A stretch of DNA of 64,000 bases from Colletes latitarsis. Lineage: Eukaryota; Arthropoda; Insecta; Hymenoptera; Colletidae. The position numbers and the translations under genes are program-made. The DNA is taken from contig NW_027488370.1 of the NCBI RefSeq assembly GCF_051014445.1, positions 16,740,001 to 16,804,000 of the forward strand. Reading direction: 5' to 3'. Positions 36,401-51,214 of this stretch are shown piece after piece (the first letter of the stretch is position 1; the number at the start of each line of letters is the position of its first letter). Under the pieces are notes generated by a model. The model ran no database searches, was not told the origin of the DNA, and saw nothing but the letters and a program-made list of their open reading frames with translations.

Positions 36401-39400
36401 TTTAATGGACTGTTTCAGTGTGCTACCACATTACTACGTGATCCAAACCAGAAAAATACCCAGGATCCGTTCAACAAGTATGTGAAGAATGCGATAGTAT
36501 GTGACCGATGAGGGAAAATCCCAGGCCTAACCTAGACCTAACATGCGTTATCTTCTAAAATATTGATCGAAACCAGGTTTAATGGACTGTTTCAGTGTGC
36601 TACCACATTACTACGTGATCCAAACCAGAAAAATACCCAGGATCCGTTCAACAAGTATGTGAAGAATGCGATAGTATGTGACCGATGAGGGAAAATCCCA
36701 GGCCTAACCTAGACCTAACATGCGTTATCTTCTAAAATATTGATCGAAACCAGGTTTAATGGACTGTTTCAGTGTGCTACCACATTACTACGTGATCCAA
36801 ACCAGAAAAAACCCAGGATTCGTTCAACAAGTATGTGAAGAATGCGAAAGTATGTGTCTGATGAGGGTAAATCCCAGGCCTAACCTAGACAGAACATGCG
36901 TTATCCTCTAAAATATTGATCGAAACCAGGTTTAATGGTCTGTTTCAGTGTGCTACCACATTACTACGTGATCCAAACCAGAAAAAACCCAGGATCCGTT
37001 CAACAAGTAAGTGAAGAATGCGAAAGTATGTGTCTGATGAGGGCAAATCCCAGGCCTAACCTAGACCTAACATGCGCTACCCTCAAAAATACTGGTCGAA
37101 ACCAGTTTTAATCGACTGTTTCAGTGTGGTATCACATTACTATGTGATCCAAACCAGAAAAAAACCCAGGATCTGTACAACAAGTATGTGAAGAATGCGA
37201 AAGTATGAGCCTGACGAGGGCAAATCCCGGACCTATCCCAGACATAACTTGCGTTATCCTCTAAAATATTGGTCGAAACCAGGTTTAATCGACTATTTCA
37301 GTGTGTACCACATTACTACGTGATCCAAACCAGAAAACTACCCAGGATCTGTTCAACAAGTATGTGAAGAACGCGGAAATATGACCCTGATGAGGGAAAA
37401 CCCCGGGCCTAACCTAGACCTAACATGAGTTATCCTCAAAAATATTGACCGAAACCAGGTTTAATCGACTGTTTCAGTGTGGTACCACATTACTACCTGA
37501 TCCAAACCAGAAAAATACCCAGGATCTGTACAACAAGGTTGTGAAGAATGCGAAAGTATGTGTCTGATGAGGGCAAATCCCAGGCCTAACCTAGACCGAA
37601 CATGCGTTATCCTCTAAAATATTGATCGAAACCAGGTTTAATGAACTGTTTCAGTGTGCTACCACATTACTGCGTGATCCAAACCAGAAAAAACCCGGGA
37701 TCCGTTCAACAAGTATGTGAAGAATGCGAAAGTATGTGTCTGATGAGGGCAAATCCCAGGCCTAACCTAGATCTAACATGCGTTATCCTCAAACATATTG
37801 ATGGAAACCAGGTTTAATGGACATTTTCAGTGTGGTACCACATCACTACCTGATCCAAAGCAGAAAAATACCCAGGATCTGTTCAACAAGTATGTGAAGA
37901 ACGCGAAAATATGACCCTGATGAGGGCAAATCCCAGACCTATACCAGACCTAACTTGCGTTGTACTCTAAAATATTGATGGAAACCAGGTTTAATTGACT
38001 GTTTCAGTGTGGTACCACATTGCTACGTGATGCAATCCAGAAAAAAACCTAGAATCTGTACAACAAGGTTGTGAAGAATGCGAAAGTATGTGTCTGATGA
38101 GGGCAAATCCCAGGCCTAACCTAGACCAAACATGCGTTATCCTCTAAAATATTGATCGAAACCAGGTTTAATGAACTGTTTCAGTGTGCTACCACATTAC
38201 TGCGAGATCCAAACCAGAAAAAACCCGGGATCCGTTCAACAAGTATGTGAAGAATGCGAAAGTATGTGTCTGATGAGGGCAAATCCCAGGCCTAACCTAG
38301 ATCTAACATGCGTTATCCTCAAACATATTGATGGAAACCAGGTTTGATGGACATTTTCAGTGTGGTACCACATCACTACGTGATCCAAACCAGAAAAATA
38401 CCCAGGATCCGTTCAACAAGTATGTGAAGAATGCGAAAGTATGTGTCTGATGAGGGAAAATCCCAGGCCTAACCTAGACCTAACATGCGTTATCCTCTAA
38501 AATATTGATCGAAACCAGGTTTAATGGACTGTTTCAGTGTGCTCCCACATTACTACGTGATCAAAACCACAAAAAACACAGGATCCGTTCAACAAGTATG
38601 TGACGAATGCGAAAGTATGTGTCTGATGAGGGCAAATCCCAGGCCTAACCTAGATCTAACATGCGTTATCCTCAAACATATTGATGGAAACCAGGTTTAA
38701 TGGACATTTTCAGTGTGGTACCACATCACTACGTGATCCAAACCAGAAAAATACCCAGGATCCGTTCAACAAGTATGTGAAGAATGCGAAAGTATGTGTC
38801 TGGTGAGGGAAAATCCCAGGCCTAACCTAGACCTAACATGCTTTATCTTCTAAAATGTTGATCGAAACCAGGTTTAATGGACTGTTTCAGTGTGCTAACA
38901 CATTACTACGTGATCCAAACCAGAAAAAACCCAGGATCCGTTCAACAAGTATGTGAAGAATGCGAAAGTATGTGTCTGATGAGGGCAAATCCCAGGCCTA
39001 ACCTAGACAGAACATGCGTTATCCTCTAAAATATTGATCGAAACCAGGTTTAATGGACTGTTTCAGTGTGCTACCACATTACTACGTGATCCAAACCAGA
39101 AAAAACCCAGGATCCGTTCAACAAGTATGTGAAGAATGCGAAAGTATGTGTCTGATGAGGGCAAATCCCAGGCCTAACCTAGACCTAACATGCGCTACCC
39201 TCAAAAATACTGGTCGAAGCCAGTTTTAATCGACTGTTTCAGTGTGGTATCACATTACTATGTGATCCAAACCATAAAAATACCCAGGATCCGTTCAACA
39301 AGTATGTGAAGAATGCGAAAGTATGTGTCTGATGAGGGAAAATCCCAGGCCTAACCTAGACCTAACATGCGTTATCCTCTAAAATATTGATCGAAACCAG

Positions 39401-42400
39401 GTTTAATGGACTGTTTCAGTGTGCTACCACATTACTACGTGATCCAAACCAGAAAAATACCCAGGATCCGTTCAACAAGTATGTGAAGAATGCGATAGTA
39501 TGTGACCGATGAGGGAAAATCCCAGGCCTAACCTAGACCTAACATGCGTTATCTTCTAAAATATTGATCGAAACCAGGTTTAATGGACTGTATCAGTGTG
39601 CTACCACATTACTACGTGATCCAAACCAGAAAAATACCCAGGATCCGTTCAACAAGTATGTGAAGAATGCGATAGTATGTGACCGATGAGGGAAAATCCC
39701 AGGCCTAACCTAGACCTAACATGCGTTATCTTCTAAAATATTGATCGAAACCAGGTTTAATGGACTGTTTCAGTGTGCTACCACATTACTACGTGATCCA
39801 AACCAGAAAAAACCCAGGATTCGTTCAACAAGTATGTGAAGAATGCGAAAGTATGTGTCTGATGAGGGCAAATCCCAGGCCTAACCTAGACAGAACATGC
39901 GTTATCCTCTAAAATATTGATCGAAACCAGGTTTAATGGTCTGTTTCAGTGTGCTACCACATTACTACGTGATCCAAACCAGAAAAAACCCAGGATCCGT
40001 TCAACAAGTAAGTGAAGAATGCGAAAGTATGTGTCTGATGAGGGCAAATCCCAGGCCTAACCTAGACCTAACATGCGCTACCCTCAAAAATACTGGTCGA
40101 AACCAGTTTTAATCGACTGTTTCAGTGTGGTATCACATTACTATGTGATCCAAACCAGAAAAAAACCCAGGATCTGTACAACAAGTATGTGAAGAATGCG
40201 AAAGTATGAGCCTGACGAGGGCAAATCCCGGACCTATCCCAGACATAACTTGCGTTATCCTCTAAAATATTGGTCGAAACCAGGTTTAATCGACTATTTC
40301 AGTGTGTACCACATTACTACGTGATCCAAACCAGAAAACTACCCAGGATCTGTTCAACAAGTATGTGAAGAACGCGGAAATATGACCCTGATGAGGGAAA
40401 ACCCCGGGCCTAACCTAGACCTAACATGAGTTATCCTCAAAAATATTGACCGAAACCAGGTTTAATCGACTGTTTCAGTGTGGTACCACATTACTACCTG
40501 ATCCAAACCAGAAAAATACCCAGGATCTGTACAACAAGGTTGTGAAGAATGCGAAAGTATGTGTCTGATGAGGGCAAATCCCAGGCCTAACCTAGACCGA
40601 ACATGCGTTATCCTCTAAAATATTGATCGAAACCAGGTTTAATGAACTGTTTCAGTGTGCTACCACATTACTGCGTGATCCAAACCAGAAAAAACCCGGG
40701 ATCCGTTCAACAAGTATGTGAAGAATGCGAAAGTATGTGTCTGATGAGGGCAAATCCCAGGCCTAACCTAGATCTAACATGCGTTATCCTCAAACATATT
40801 GATGGAAACCAGGTTTAATGGACATTTTCAGTGTGGTACCACATCACTACCTGATCCAAAGCAGAAAAATACCCAGGATCTGTTCAACAAGTATGTGAAG
40901 AACGCGAAAATATGACCCTGATGAGGGCAAATCCCAGACCTATACCAGACCTAACTTGCGTTGTACTCTAAAATATTGATGGAAACCAGGTTTAATTGAC
41001 TGTTTCAGTGTGGTACCACATTGCTACGTGATGCAATCCAGAAAAAAACCTAGAGTCTGTACAACAAGGTTGTGAAGAATGCGAAAGTATGTGTCTGATG
41101 AGGGCAAATCCCAGGCCTAACCTAGACCAAACATGCGTTATCCTCTAAAATATTGATCGAAACCAGGTTTAATGAACTGTTTCAGTGTGCTACCACATTA
41201 CTGCGAGATCCAAACCAGAAAAAACCCGGGATCCGTTCAACAAGTATGTGAAGAATGCGAAAGTATGTGTCTGATGAGGGCAAATCCCAGGCCTAACCTA
41301 GATCTAACATGCGTTATCCTCAAACATATTGATGGAAACCAGGTTTGATGGACATTTTCAGTGTAGTACCACATCACTACGTGATCCAAACCAGAAAAAT
41401 ACCCAGGATCCGTTCAACAAGTATGTGAAGAATGCGAAAGTATGTGTCTGATGAGGGAAAATCCCAGGCCTAACCTAGACCTAACATGCGTTATCCTCTA
41501 AAATATTGATCGAAACCAGGTTTAATGGACTGTTTCAGTGTGCTCCCACATTACTACGTGATCAAAACCACAAAAAACACAGGATCCGTTCAACAAGTAT
41601 GTGACGAATGCGAAAGTATGTGTCTGATGAGGGCAAATCCCAGGCCTAACCTAGATCTAACATGCGTTATCCTCAAACATATTGATGGAAACCAGGTTTA
41701 ATGGACATTTTCAGTGTGGTACCACATCACTACGTGATCCAAACCAGAAAAATACCCAGGATCCGTTCAACAAGTATGTGAAGAATGCGAAAGTATGTGT
41801 CTGGTGAGGGAAAATCCCAGGCCTAACCTAGACCTAACATGCTTTATCTTCTAAAATGTTGATCGAAACCAGGTTTAATGGACTGTTTCAGTGTGCTAAC
41901 ACATTACTACGTGATCCAAACCAGAAAAAACCCAGGATCCGTTCAACAAGTATGTGAAGAATGCGAAAGTATGTGTCTGATGAGGGCAAATCCCAGGCCT
42001 AACCTAGACAGAACATGCGTTATCCTCTAAAATATTGATCGAAACCAGGTTTAATGGACTGTTTCAGTGTGCTACCACATTACTACGTGATCCAAACCAG
42101 AAAAAACCCAGGATCCGTTCAACAAGTATGTGAAGAATGCGAAAGTATGTGTCTGATGAGGGCAAATCCCAGGCCTAACCTAGACCTAACATGCGCTACC
42201 CTCAAAAATACTGGTCGAAGCCAGTTTTAATCGACTGTTTCAGTGTGGTATCACATTACTATGTGATCCAAACCATAAAAATACCCAGGATCCGTTCAAC
42301 AAGTATGTGAAGAATGCGAAAGTATGTGTCTGATGAGGGAAAATCCCAGGCCTAACCTAGACCTAACATGCGTTATCCTCTAAAATATTGATCGAAACCA

Positions 42401-42423
42401 GGTTTAATGGACTGTTTCAGTGT
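33421..42423 (+). repeat. 17-monomer HOR, three copies of 3,001 bp
   Basis: Three head-to-tail copies (33,421-36,421, 36,422-39,422, 39,423-42,423) share private variants: a one-base deletion giving CAGTGTGTACC (about 34,298, 37,299, 40,300), GTTTGATGGACA (35,341, 38,342, 41,343) and ATGCTTTATCTTC. Copies differ at only scattered bases, such as CTGTATCAG near 39,590 and GTGTAGTACC near 41,360. The first about 200 bp of copy 1 differ more, as expected near an array edge. Confidence 0.93.
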
Positions 42424-45400
42424 GCTCCCACATTACTACGTGATCAAAACCACAAAAAACACAGGATCCGTTCAACAAGTATGTGACGAATGCGAAAGTA
42501 TGTGTCTGATGAGGGCAAATCCCAGGCCTAACCTAGATCTAACATGCGTTATCCTCAAACATATTGATGGAAACCAGGTTTAATGGACATTTTCTGTGTG
42601 GTACCACATCACTACGTGATCCAAACCAGAAAAATACCCAGGATCCGTTCAACAAGTATGTGAAGAATGCGAAAGTATGTGTCTGGTGAGGGAAAATCCC
42701 AGGCCTAACCTAGACCTAACATGCGTTATCCTCTAAAATATTGATCGAAACCAGGTTTAATGGACTGTTTCAGTGTGCTACCACATTACTACGTGATCCA
42801 AACCAGAAAAATACCCAGGATCCGTTCAACAAGTATGTGAAGAATGCGATAGTATGTGTCTGATGAGGGCAAATCCCAGGCCTAACCTAGACCAAACATG
42901 CGTTATCCTCTAAAATATTGATCGAAACCAGGTTTAATGAACTGTTTCAGTGTGCTACCACATTACTGCGTGATCCAAACCAGAAAAAACCCGGGATCCG
43001 TTCAACAAGTATGTGAAGAATGCGAAAGTATGTGTCTGATGAGGGCAAATCCCAGGCCTAACCCAGATCTAACACGCGTTATCCTCAAACATATTGATGG
43101 AAACCAGGTTTAATGGACATTTTCAGTGTGGTACCACATCACTACGTGATCCAAACCAGAAAAATACCCAGGATCCGTTCAACAAGTATGTGAAGAATGC
43201 GAAAGTATGTGTCTGATGAGGGAAAATCCCAGGCCTAACCTAGACCTAACATGCGTTATCGTCTAAAATATTGATCGAAACCAGGTTTAATGGACTGTTT
43301 CAGTGTGCTCCCACAATACTACGTGATCAAAACCACAAAAAACACAGGATCCGTTCAACAAGTATGTGACGAATGCGAAAGTATGTGTCTGATGAGGGCA
43401 AATCCCAGGCCTAACCTAGATCTAACATGCGTTATCCTCAAACATATTGATGGAAACCAGGTTTAATGGACATTTTCAGTGTGGTACCACATCACTACGT
43501 GATCCAAACCAGAAAAATACCCAGGATCCGTTCAACAAGTATGTGAAGAATGCGAAAGTATGTGTCTGGTGAGGGAAAATCCCAGGCCTAACCTAGACCT
43601 AACATGCTTTATCTTCTAAAATGTTGATCGAAACCAGGTTTAATGGACTGTTTCAGTGTGCTAACACATTACTACGTGATCCAAACCAGAAAAAACCCAG
43701 GATCCGTTCAACAAGTATGTGAAGAATGCGAAAGTATGTGTCTGATGAGGGCAAATCCCAGGCCTAACCTAGACAGAACATGCGTTATCCTCTAAAATAT
43801 TGATCGAAACCAGGTTTAATGGACTGTTTCAATGTGCTACCACATTACTACGTTATCCAAACCAGAAAAAACCCAGGATCCGTTCAACAAGTATGTGAAG
43901 AATGCGAAAGTATGTGTCTGAAGAGGGCAAATCCCAGGCCTAACCTAGATCTAACATGCGTTATCCTCAAACATATTGATGGAAACCAGGTTTAATGGAC
44001 ATTTTCAGTGTGGTACCACATCACTACGTGATCCAAACCAGAAAAATACCCAGGATCCGTTCAACAAGTATGTGAAGAATGCGAAAGTATGTGTCTGATG
44101 AGGGAAAATCCCAGGCCTAACCTAGACCTAACATGCGTTATCCTCTAAAATATTGATCGAAACCAGGTTTAATGGACTGTTTCAGTGTGCTACCACATTA
44201 CTACGTGATCCAAACCAGAAAAAACCCAGGATCCGTTTAACAAGTATGTGAAGAATGCGAAAGTATGTGTCTGATGAGGGCAAATCCCAGGCCTAACCTA
44301 GACAGAACATGCGTTATCCTCTAAAATATTGATCGAAACCAGGTTTAATGGACTGTTTCAGTGTGCTACCACATTACTACATGATCCAAACCAGAAAAAA
44401 CCCAGGATCCGTTCAACAAGTATGTGAAGAATGCGAAAGTATGTGTCTGATGAGGGCAAATCCCAGGCCTAACCTAGACCTAACATGCGCTACCCTCAAA
44501 AATACTGGTCGAAACCAGTTTTAATCGACTGTTTCAGTGTGGTATCACATTACTATGTGATCCAAACCAGAAAAAAACCCAGGATCTGTACAACAAGTAT
44601 GTGAAGAATGCGAAAGTATGAGCCTGACGAGGGCAAATCCCGGACCTATCCCAGACATAACTTGCGTTATCCTCTAAAATATTGGTCGAAACCAGGTTTA
44701 ATCGTCTATTTCAGTGTGGTACCACATTACTACGTGATCCAAACCAGAAAAATACCCAGGATCTGTTCAACAAGTATGTGAAGAACGCGGAAATATGACC
44801 CTGATGAGGGAAAACCCCGGGCCAAACCTAGACCTAACATGAGTTATCCTCAAAAATATTGACCGAAACCAGGTTTAATCGACTGTTTCAGTGTGGTACC
44901 ACATTACTACCTGATCCAAACCAGAAAAATACCCAGGATCTGTTCAACAAGTATGTGAAGAACGCGAAAATATGACCCTGATGACGGCAAATCCCAGACC
45001 TATACCAGACCTAACTTGCGTTGTACTCTAAAATATTGATGGAAACCAGGTTTAATTGACTGTTTCAGTGTGGTACCACATTGCTACGTGATGCAATCCA
45101 GAAAAAAACCCAGAATCTGTACAACAAGGTTGTGAAGAATGCGAAAGTATGTGTCTGATGAGGGCAAATCCCAGGCCTAACCTAGACCAAACATGCGTTA
45201 TCCTCTAAAATATTGATCGAAACCAGGTTTAATGAACTGTTTCAGTGTGCTACCACATTACTGCGTGATCCAAACCAGAAAAAACCCGGGATCCGTTCAA
45301 CAAGTATGTGAAGAATGCGAAAGTATGTGTCTGATGAGGGCAAATCCCAGGCCTAACCTAGATCTAACATGCGTTATCCTCAAACATATTGATGGAAACC

Positions 45401-46234
45401 AGGTTTAATGGACATTTTCAGTGTGGTACCACATCACTACGTGATCCAAACCAGAAAAATACCCAGGATCCGTTCAACAAGTATGTGAAGAATGCGAAAG
45501 TATGTGTCTGATGAGGGAAAATCCCAGGCCTAACCTAGACCTAACATGCGTTATCCTCTAAAATATTGATCGAAACCAGGTTTAATGGACTGTTTCAGTG
45601 TGCTCCCACATTACTACGTGATCCAATCCAGAAAAAACCCAGGATCCGTTCAACAAGTATGTGAAGAATGCGAAAGTATGTGTCTGATGAGGGCAAATCC
45701 CAGGCCTAACCTAGATCTAACATGCGTTATCCTCAAACATATTGATGGAAACCAGGTTTAATGGACATTTTCTGTGTGGTACCACATCACTACGTGATCC
45801 AAACCAGAAAAATACCCAGGATCCGTTCAACAAGTATGTGAAGAATGCGAAAGTATGTGTCTGGTGAGGGAAAATCCCAGGCCTAACCTAGACCTAACAT
45901 GCGTTATCCTCTAAAATATTGATCGAAACCAGGTTTAATGGACTGTTTCAGTGTGCTACCACATTACTACGTGATCCAAACCAGAAAAATACCCAGGATC
46001 CGTTCAACAAGTATGTGAAGAATGCGATAGTATGTGTCTGATGAGGGCAAATCCCAGGCCTAACCTAGACCAAACATGCGTTATCCTCTAAAATATTGAT
46101 CGAAACCAGGTTTAATGAACTGTTTCAGTGTGCTACCACATTACTGCGTGATCCAAACCAGAGAAAACCCTGGATCCGTTCAACAAGTATGTGAAGAATG
46201 CGAAAGTATGTGTCTGATGAGGGCAAATCCCAGG
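42424..46234 (+). repeat. Satellite, rearranged derivative of the 17/18-mer HOR
   Basis: These monomers are in an order related to the preceding HOR but altered. Position 42,601 matches 45,779 (offset 3,178, 18 monomers), whereas 43,606 matches 46,607 (offset 3,001, 17 monomers). A single-monomer loss therefore lies between these points. No gene is seen. Confidence 0.82.
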
Positions 46235-49200
46235 CCTAACCTAGACCAAACATGCGTTATCCTCTAAAATATTGATCGAAACCAGGTTTAATGGACTGTT
46301 TCAGTGTGCTCCCACATTACTACGTGATCAAAACCACAAAAAACACAGGATCCGTTCAACAAGTATGTGACGAATGCGAAAGTATGTGTCTGATGAGGGC
46401 AAATCCCAGGCCTAACCTAGATCTAACATGCGTTATCCTCAAACATATTGATGGAAACCAGGTTTAATGGACATTTTCAGTGTGGTACCACATCACTACG
46501 TGATCCAAACCAGAAAAATACCCAGGATCCGTTCAACAAGTATGTGAAGAATGCGAAAGTATGTGTCTGGTGAGGGAAAATCGCAGGCCTAACCTAGACC
46601 TAACATGCTTTATCTTCTAAAATGTTGATCGAAACCAGGTTTAATGGACTGTTTCAGTGTGCTAACACATTACTACGTGATCCAAACCAGAAAAAACCCA
46701 GGATCCGTTCAACAAGTATGTGAAGAATGCGAAAGTATGTGTCTGATGAGGGCAAATCCCAGGCCTAACCTAGACAGAACATGCGTTATCCTCTAAAATA
46801 TTGATCGAAACCAGGTTTAATGGACTGTTTCAATGTGCTACCACATTACTACGTGATCCAAACCAGAAAAAACCCAGGATCCGTTTAACAAGTATGTGAA
46901 GAATGCGAAAGTATGTGTCTGATGAGGGCAAATCCCAGGCCTAACCTAGACAGAACATGCGTTATCCTCTAAAATATAGATCGAAACCAGGTTTAATGGA
47001 CTGTTTCAGTGTGCTACCACATTACTACATGATCCAAACCAGAAAAAACCCAGGATCCGTTCAACAAGTATGTGAAGAATGCGAAAGTATGTGTCTGATG
47101 AGGGCAAATCCCAGGCCTAACCTAGACCTAACATGCGCTACCCTCAAAAATACTGGTCGAAACCAGTTTTAATCGACTGTTTCAGTGTGGTACCACATTA
47201 CTACGTGATCCAAACCAGAAAAATACCCAGGATCTGTTCAACAAGTATGTGAAGAACGCGGAAATATGACCCTGATGAGGGAAAACCCCGGGCCAAACCT
47301 AGACCTAACATGAGTTATCCTCAAAAATATTGACCGAAACCAGGTTTAATCGACTGTTTCAGTGTGGTACCACATTACTACCTGATCCAAACCAGAAAAA
47401 TACCCAGGATCTGTTCAACAAGTATGTGAAGAACGCGAAAATATGACCCTGATGAGGGCAAATCCCAGACCTATACCAGACCTAACTTGCGTTGTACTCT
47501 AAAATATTGATGGAAACCAGGTTTAATTGACTGTTTCAGTGTGGTACCACATTGCTACGTGATGCAATCCAGAAAAAAACCCAGAATCTGTACAACAAGG
47601 TTGTGAAGAATGCGAAAGTATGTGTCTGATGAGGGCAAATCCCAGGCCTAACCTAGATCTAACATGCGTTATCCTCTAAAATATTGATCGAAACCAGGTT
47701 TAATGAACTGTTTCAGTGTGCTACCACATTACTGCGTGATCCAAACCAGAAAAAACCCGGGATCCGTTCAACAAGTATGTGAAGAATGCGAAAGTATGTG
47801 TCTGATGAGGGCAAATCCCAGGCCTAACCTAGATCTAACATGCGTTATCCTCAAACATATTGATGGAAACCAGGTTTAATGGACATTTTCAGTGTGGTAC
47901 CACATCACTACGTGATCCAAACCAGAAAAATACCCAGGATCCGTTCAACAAGTATGTGAAGAATGCGAAAGTATGTGTCTGATGAGGGAAAATCCCAGGC
48001 CTAACCTAGACCTAACATGCGTTATCCTCTAAAATATTGATCGAAACCAGGTTTAATGGACTGTTTCAGTGTGCTCCCACATTACTACGTGATCCAAACC
48101 AGAAAAAACCCAGGATCCGTTCAACAAGTATGTGAAGAATGCGAAAGTATGTGTCTGATGGGGGCAAATTCCAGGCCTAACCTAGACCAAACATGCGTTA
48201 TCCTCTAAAATATTGATCGAAACCAGGTTTAATGGACTGTTTCAGTGTGCTCCCACATTACTACGTGATCAAAACCACAAAAAACACAGGATCCGTTCAA
48301 CAAGTATGTGACGAATGCGAAAGTATGTGTCTGATGAGGGCAAATCCCAGGCCTAACCTAGATCTAACATGCGTTATCCTCAAACATATTGATGGAAACC
48401 AGGTTTAATGGACATTTTCAGTGTGGTACCACATCACTACGTGATCCAAACCAGAAAAATACCCAGGATCCGTTCAACAAGTATGTGAAGAATGCGAAAG
48501 TATGTGTCTGGTGAGGGAAAATCCCAGGCCTAACCTAGACCTAACATGCTTTATCTTCTAAAATGTTGATCGAAACCAGGTTTAATGGACTGTTTCAGTG
48601 TGCTAACACATTACTACGTGATCCAAACCAGAAAAAACCCAGGATCCGTTCAACAAGTATGTGAAGAATGCGAAAGTATGTGTCTGATGAGGGCAAATCC
48701 CAGGCCTAACCTAGACAGAACATGCGTTATCCTCTAAAATATTGATCGAAACCAGGTTTAATGGACTGTTTCAATGTGCTACCACATTACTACGTGATCC
48801 AAACCAGAAAAAACCCAGGATCCGTTTAACAAGTATGTGAAGAATGCGAAAGTATGTGTCTGATGAGGGCAAATCCCAGGCCTAACCTAGACAGAACATG
48901 CGTTATCCTCTAAAATATAGATCGAAACCAGGTTTAATGGACTGTTTCAGTGTGCTACCACATTACTACATGATCCAAACCAGAAAAAACCCAGGATCCG
49001 TTCAACAAGTATGTGAAGAATGCGAAAGTATGTGTCTGATGAGGGCAAATCCCAGGCCTAACCTAGACCTAACATGCGCTACCCTCAAAAATACTGGTCG
49101 AAACCAGTTTTAATCGACTGTTTCAGTGTGGTACCACATTACTACGTGATCCAAACCAGAAAAATACCCAGGATCTGTTCAACAAGTATGTGAAGAACGC

Positions 49201-51214
49201 GGAAATATGACCCTGATGAGGGAAAACCCCGGGCCAAACCTAGACCTAACATGAGTTATCCTCAAAAATATTGACCGAAACCAGGTTTAATCGACTGTTT
49301 CAGTGTGGTACCACATTACTACCTGATCCAAACCAGAAAAATACCCAGGATCTGTTCAACAAGTATGTGAAGAACGCGAAAATATGACCCTGATGAGGGC
49401 AAATCCCAGACCTATACCAGACCTAACTTGCGTTGTACTCTAAAATATTGATGGAAACCAGGTTTAATTGACTGTTTCAGTGTGGTACCACATTGCTACG
49501 TGATGCAATCCAGAAAAAAACCCAGAATCTGTACAACAAGGTTGTGAAGAATGCGAAAGTATGTGTCTGATGAGGGCAAATCCCAGGCCTAACCTAGATC
49601 TAACATGCGTTATCCTCTAAAATATTGATCGAAACCAGGTTTAATGAACTGTTTCAGTGTGCTACCACATTACTGCGTGATCCAAACCAGAAAAAACCCG
49701 GGATCCGTTCAACAAGTATGTGAAGAATGCGAAAGTATGTGTCTGATGAGGGCAAATCCCAGGCCTAACCTAGATCTAACATGCGTTATCCTCAAACATA
49801 TTGATGGAAACCAGGTTTAATGGACATTTTCAGTGTGGTACCACATCACTACGTGATCCAAACCAGAAAAATACCCAGGATCCGTTCAACAAGTATGTGA
49901 AGAATGCGAAAGTATGTGTCTGATGAGGGAAAATCCCAGGCCTAACCTAGACCTAACATGCGTTATCCTCTAAAATATTGATCGAAACCAGGTTTAATGG
50001 ACTGTTTCAGTGTGCTCCCACATTACTACGTGATCCAAACCAGAAAAAACCCAGGATCCGTTCAACAAGTATGTGAAGAATGCGAAAGTATGTGTCTGAT
50101 GGGGGCAAATTCCAGGCCTAACCTAGACCAAACATGCGTTATCCTCTAAAATATTGATCGAAACCAGGTTTAATGGACTGTTTCAGTGTGCTCCCACATT
50201 ACTACGTGATCAAAACCACAAAAAACACAGGATCCGTTCAACAAGTATGTGACGAATGCGAAAGTATGTGTCTGATGAGGGCAAATCCCAGGCCTAACCT
50301 AGATCTAACATGCGTTATCCTCAAACATATTGATGGAAACCAGGTTTAATGGACATTTTCAGTGTGGTACCACATCACTACGTGATCCAAACCAGAAAAA
50401 TACCCAGGATCCGTTCAACAAGTATGTGAAGAATGCGAAAGTATGTGTCTGGTGAGGGAAAATCCCAGGCCTAACCTAGACCTAACATGCTTTATCTTCT
50501 AAAATGTTGATCGAAACCAGGTTTAATGGACTGTTTCAGTGTGCTAACACATTACTACGTGATCCAAACCAGAAAAAACCCAGGATCCGTTCAACAAGTA
50601 TGTGAAGAATGCGAAAGTATGTGTCTGATGAGGGCAAATCCCAGGCCTAACCTAGACAGAACATGCGTTATCCTCTAAAATATTGATCGAAACCAGGTTT
50701 AATGGACTGTTTCAATGTGCTACCACATTACTACGTGATCCAAACCAGAAAAAACCCAGGATCCGTTTAACAAGTATGTGAAGAATGCGAAAGTATGTGT
50801 CTGATGAGGGCAAATCCCAGGCCTAACCTAGACAGAACATGCGTTATCCTCTAAAATATAGATCGAAACCAGGTTTAATGGACTGTTTCAGTGTGCTACC
50901 ACATTACTACATGATCCAAACCAGAAAAAACCCAGGATCCGTTCAACAAGTATGTGAAGAATGCGAAAGTATGTGTCTGATGAGGGCAAATCCCAGGCCT
51001 AACCTAGACCTAACATGCGCTACCCTCAAAAATACTGGTCGAAACCAGTTTTAATCGACTGTTTCAGTGTGGTACCACATTACTACGTGATCCAAACCAG
51101 AAAAATACCCAGGATCTGTTCAACAAGTATGTGAAGAACGCGGAAATATGACCCTGATGAGGGAAAACCCCGGGCCAAACCTAGACCTAACATGAGTTAT
51201 CCTCAAAAATATTG
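46235..51214 (+). repeat. 11-monomer HOR, about 2.6 copies of 1,941 bp
   Basis: The diagnostic AAAATATAGATCG monomer occurs near 46,970, 48,911 and 50,852, exactly 1,941 bp apart, with TTTCAATGTGC and CCGTTTAACAAG at the same offsets. Copies begin near 46,235, 48,176 and 50,117. The third ends at about 51,214, where the order jumps one monomer ahead, the mark of an unequal exchange. Confidence 0.92.
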
